In this document: positions 61,319-64,000 of the stretch, one piece after another | How the letters are laid out: every line of letters starts with the position of its first letter | Numbering within the stretch: position 1 is the stretch's first letter | Assembly: GCF_018282095.1 (NCBI RefSeq) | Contig: NZ_CP074126.1 | Location: 2,924,501-2,988,500 of the forward strand | Reading direction: 5' to 3' | From: Pseudovibrio brasiliensis | Lineage (GTDB): Bacteria; Pseudomonadota; Alphaproteobacteria; Rhizobiales; Stappiaceae | Length of the DNA stretch: 64,000 nucleotides | Position numbers and translations under genes: made by a program | Notes under the pieces: model-generated | Told to the model about the DNA's origin: nothing | The model's input: only the letters and a program-made list of their open reading frames with translations | The model's database searches: none

Positions 61319-62608
61319 TTAGTTCAGCAGCAGGTCTGGCACGAAGAGCGCCAGCTGCGGAATGAAAGTGGTCAGGACCAACGTTGGTAGCCACGCGAAG
61401 AAGATGAACATCAGCGTTGGCTTCAGCATCTTGTCGACGGAGGTGTCTGTCACCTTAGAGCCAAGATACAGCAGCGGTGCGGTTGGCGGTGTAATGTTCG
61501 CCATACCCAGATTCACACCCAGAACAGCTGCAAAGTGGATCGGGTCCATTCCAACGCCCTGCACGATTGGCAAAAGCAGAGGTGTTGAGAGCAGAATGCC
61601 GGAAATGTCATCCATCAGCATACCGATGATGATCATCACCAGGTTCACCATCAGCAGGATCATGATCGGATCTTCAGAGACGGAGTAGACGAACTCCTCT
61701 GCAATCGCAGGGATGTCTTCAAAGATCAGGAAGCGGCTAACGATCAGAACCATGAAGATCATCGCCATCACCACACCAATGGTAATGCCAGAGCTCAACA
61801 CGGTCTCACGGAAGGTCTTCCAGGTCAGACCACGGTAAACGTAGATCGCAACAGGGATCGCATAGATCACAGCTACACCGGCAGCTTCTGTTGGCGTCAT
61901 CACGCCGCCGTAAATACCACCAAGGATGATGACCGGCATCATCAGCGCAGGAAACGCTTTCAGACCACGCTTCTTGAACTCGAAGTTGAAGTTTTCTGGA
62001 CGCTCTTCCAGCTTGATGTCTTTATACTTGCGCAGCATGATCTGGTTCACAACGATCAGCAAAGTAATCAGGATCAGACCCGGAATAACCGTAGACAGGA
62101 ATGCGCGCAGCACGGACTGCTGAGCAACCCAGGCATAAAGAATGTGTGAAGCACTCGGCGGGATCAGCAGACCCAGCGGTGCTGCACTCACAATCAGCGC
62201 AGCAGACTGGCCTTGCGGATAGTTAGCCTTGCGCAGGTGCGGCATCATGATGCCACCGATACAGGTCAGCGTCGCGTTTGCACTGCCGGAGATGGAACCG
62301 AACACGCCGGAAGCCAGAACAGTTGCCGCAGACAGGCCGCCTTTGATGTGCCCGATAAACAGCTCAGCAAGTGCCACGAGAGGCGCAGCAATGCGGCCCT
62401 TCTCCATGATACCGCCAGCCATGATGAACAGCGGAATAGCCAGCAGCACCACATTGTTCATCTTCCAGTGACCGGTTGGCAGATAACCAGCCACATCGTG
62501 ACCGCCCATATAGGCGAGGAAAATCAGAATTGCGCCAAACGCCAGATGCACACTGACACCAAGCAGCAGCAGGCCGCAAAGAATGGCGATAGATCCTACA
62601 ATAATCAT
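61319..62608 (-). CDS. dctM: TRAP transporter large permease DctM
   Basis: Large membrane subunit of a tripartite ATP-independent periplasmic transporter, 429 residues, with about twelve hydrophobic segments and family motifs VFGSISGSANATLTCIGGIM and LIPPSASHILYAW. It couples sodium-driven uptake of an organic acid delivered by DctP. The ATG overlaps the dctQ stop by four bases. Substrate class (C4-dicarboxylate or other acid) cannot be fixed from this subunit. Confidence 0.95.
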   Translation of the reverse strand: MIIVGSIAILCGLLLLGVSVHLAFGAILIFLAYMGGHDVAGYLPTGHWKMNNVVLLAIPLFIMAGGIMEKGRIAAPLVALAELFIGHIKGGLSAATVLASGVFGSISGSANATLTCIGGIMMPHLRKANYPQGQSAALIVSAAPLGLLIPPSASHILYAWVAQQSVLRAFLSTVIPGLILITLLIVVNQIMLRKYKDIKLEERPENFNFEFKKRGLKAFPALMMPVIILGGIYGGVMTPTEAAGVAVIYAIPVAIYVYRGLTWKTFRETVLSSGITIGVVMAMIFMVLIVSRFLIFEDIPAIAEEFVYSVSEDPIMILLMVNLVMIIIGMLMDDISGILLSTPLLLPIVQGVGMDPIHFAAVLGVNLGMANITPPTAPLLYLGSKVTDTSVDKMLKPTLMFIFFAWLPTLVLTTFIPQLALFVPDLLLN

Positions 62609-63207
62609 TGCGCAGCCCCTTGTGCTTTTACTTGTTCTTCTTCAGGGTCAACACTCTCCGCGATTTCGCGCGGCTCGCGCTCTGGCCATTTTGGGCCGTT
62701 CCTGAGCAGCAGATAGAAGTGCAGCACCGCAAACAGGGTCATAAACAGGAAACCGAGGAAAATACCGAGGCGTGGCACGAAGAATGGGATCTTCAGAGCA
62801 ACAGTTGTCTGCCAGATTGGGTAGGATGCCAGTTCTTCCTGAAGCATCAGGAAGCCCCAATACGTCACAGCGGACAGCACACCAATCTCGATGATTTCAA
62901 CTGCAATCTCACGCCACCAGATGATGCGTGGGTTCTTGATAAGAAAGCCAAGCACGTCTGCGTTTACGTGCTCTTTGCGTGCTGAGGCGACAGCAGCAGC
63001 CATGAAGAACATCCAGAAACTGACAGTCATCAGCCATTCTTCATAGGCGAATAAGTTACCACCAAAGCCATAACGGACGATCACCACCATAAAGAATGTG
63101 AGCGCCATGATTACACCGCCTGCTGTAATCATGAGGTTCATCAGTTTAATGACGCCGTTCAGCGGTTTAGCCACTGGTCTTGGAAGTTCGCTTGTCAGAA
63201 TACTCAT
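62605..63207 (-). CDS. dctQ: TRAP transporter small permease DctQ
   Basis: Small membrane subunit, 200 residues, with four hydrophobic segments (MITAGGVIMALTFFMVVIVR; MTVSFWMFFMAAAVASARKE) and the family EEWLM and SARKEHVNAD motifs. It ends in a charged tail. It works as a dimer-like unit with DctM. It follows dctP by 81 bases with a hairpin between them. Confidence 0.93.
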   Translation of the reverse strand: MSILTSELPRPVAKPLNGVIKLMNLMITAGGVIMALTFFMVVIVRYGFGGNLFAYEEWLMTVSFWMFFMAAAVASARKEHVNADVLGFLIKNPRIIWWREIAVEIIEIGVLSAVTYWGFLMLQEELASYPIWQTTVALKIPFFVPRLGIFLGFLFMTLFAVLHFYLLLRNGPKWPEREPREIAESVDPEEEQVKAQGAAQ

Positions 63208-63247
63208 CTGATATGCCCTTCGTTATAAAAACAAAAAACTCATAGAA

Positions 63248-63276
63248 AAGGCCGACGCAGAGTATGCGTCGGCCTT
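63248..63276 (-). terminator. Strong hairpin between dctP and dctQ
   Basis: On the minus strand AAGGCCGACGCA pairs perfectly with TGCGTCGGCCTT around TACTC, followed by TTCTATG. A 12-base stem between the binding-protein gene and its permeases usually stabilises the upstream mRNA or causes partial termination, giving more binding protein. Confidence 0.75.
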
Positions 63277-63288
63277 GAAGAGAAGGGC

Positions 63289-64000
63289 TTATTTGAAGTC
63301 TTTCTTCAGACGGTCAATGGTGTCCTGACCAACAACTTCAGCCATTGCAGGCCAAACCTGCTCACGAACACGTGCAGCCAGAGCCTGCTCCTGTTCTGGG
63401 GTGAAGCTCAGGACTTCGTAACCGGACTCTACGAGTTTCTGCTTGAAGTTCGCATCGTTCTCTTTGTTGAACTGGAAGTACTGCTTGGAAGCTTTGTCAA
63501 ACGCAGCTTTCACAACAGCTTTCTGCTCGTCGTTCATCTTGTTCCAGGTTTTCATGGAACCGTAGAAAGAGTTGATTTCAGAGATCGCATTGTACTCTAC
63601 GAAGTACTTACCAACGTTGGATTTTGCGAAGATGGTGTAAGCAGCCTGCTTGGTGCAGCACAGGGTGCCGTCAACAATACCGGACTGCATCGCAGGGAAC
63701 ATGTCACCCCAAGCCATGGTGGTGGTGTTGTAGCCCAGTGTTTCAGCCATGTCTTTAACCACAGCAGAAGACCAAACGCGGATGTTCATGCCTTTGTCGC
63801 CAAAGCCAGCGTAGTCTTCAGGCTTCTTGTTCGCAACAACGCCAACAAAACCTTCAGGGTTGTGGTTGAACAGCTTCAGGCCGAGTTTTTCAAGACGCTC
63901 GTTGATGATCTTGTTGTACTCGGACTCTGGGTTCAACATCACGTTTTCCAGATCATCCCAGCTGGTGAACAGGTAAGGCATGGACATGATGTCGAGCACT
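63289..64000 (-). CDS. dctP: TRAP substrate-binding protein DctP (partial)
   Basis: C-terminal 236 codons or so of a periplasmic TRAP binding protein; the N-terminus lies beyond the right edge. Family features are MNIRVWSSAVVKDMAETLGY (with the conserved ligand-binding arginine), TTTMAWGDMFPAMQSGIVDG and the C-terminal helix region. It captures the solute for DctQ-DctM. The ligand is not determined. The upstream part of the operon cannot be seen. Confidence 0.93.
   Translation of the reverse strand, partial: VLDIMSMPYLFTSWDDLENVMLNPESEYNKIINERLEKLGLKLFNHNPEGFVGVVANKKPEDYAGFGDKGMNIRVWSSAVVKDMAETLGYNTTTMAWGDMFPAMQSGIVDGTLCCTKQAAYTIFAKSNVGKYFVEYNAISEINSFYGSMKTWNKMNDEQKAVVKAAFDKASKQYFQFNKENDANFKQKLVESGYEVLSFTPEQEQALAARVREQVWPAMAEVVGQDTIDRLKKDFK

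Overview
The window looks like the chromosome of a marine, host-associated alphaproteobacterium. Its moderate GC content, gene families and gene mix resemble Pseudovibrio and relatives, but this is inference from memory and no database was consulted. It carries a nearly complete type III secretion system (T3SS) of the animal-pathogen (Ysc-like) kind, flanked by an amino-acid-type ABC importer, a LapA-type giant adhesin with its type I exporter, and a TRAP importer.

Layout. (1) 1-4,824, minus strand: a high-affinity branched-chain amino acid/amide ABC importer (livK-H-M-G-F; livF runs off the left edge). (2) 5,132-8,734: a class I chaperone and the export gate sctV on the plus strand, facing a candidate secreted effector whose C-terminal domain has a Cys/His pattern like CheD/CNF1 deamidases. 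(3) 8,735-10,451: a gene-poor stretch with a structured repeat-like element and an exported alpha/beta hydrolase. (4) 10,452-20,241, minus strand: the T3SS core in the order sctG-I-J-K-L-N-O-P-Q-R-S-T-U, many genes overlapping by 1-22 bases. (5) 20,345-24,251: an effector module consisting of a chaperone, two proteins sharing an N-terminal domain, and an unknown protein. The distal protein carries a series of EPIYA-like tyrosine motifs and an SH3-ligand-like tail. (6) 24,494-36,305, minus strand: a GspD-like secretin, the two hydrophobic translocators with several chaperones, sctY and sctX, a large secreted tip-like protein, and several unknowns. (7) 36,518-42,396, plus strand: gatekeeper sctW, a chaperone, a Crp/Fnr-type regulator, a YscE-like needle chaperone, needle sctF and an unusually long sctD. 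(8) 42,468-60,702, minus strand: a 3,988-residue repeat adhesin, then a LapG-like periplasmic cysteine protease, LapC (HlyD), LapB (ABC) and LapE (TolC). (9) 61,319-64,000, minus strand: TRAP genes dctM, dctQ and the end of dctP.

How it fits together. The T3SS genes could encode base, export gate, ATPase complex, rod, needle, translocon, gatekeeper and chaperones, so a working injectisome aimed at a eukaryotic host is plausible. SctX and SctY, and the sctG-I-J-K-L order, tie it to the Ysc family rather than to the rhizobial T3SS. The adhesin has a TAAG tetrapeptide after its N-terminal domain and sits beside a LapG homologue, so surface retention and proteolytic release as in the Lap system is the simplest reading. 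No LapD is seen in the window. Related short sequence elements recur about 55-70 bases before several T3SS start codons and may be the binding site of the system's regulator.
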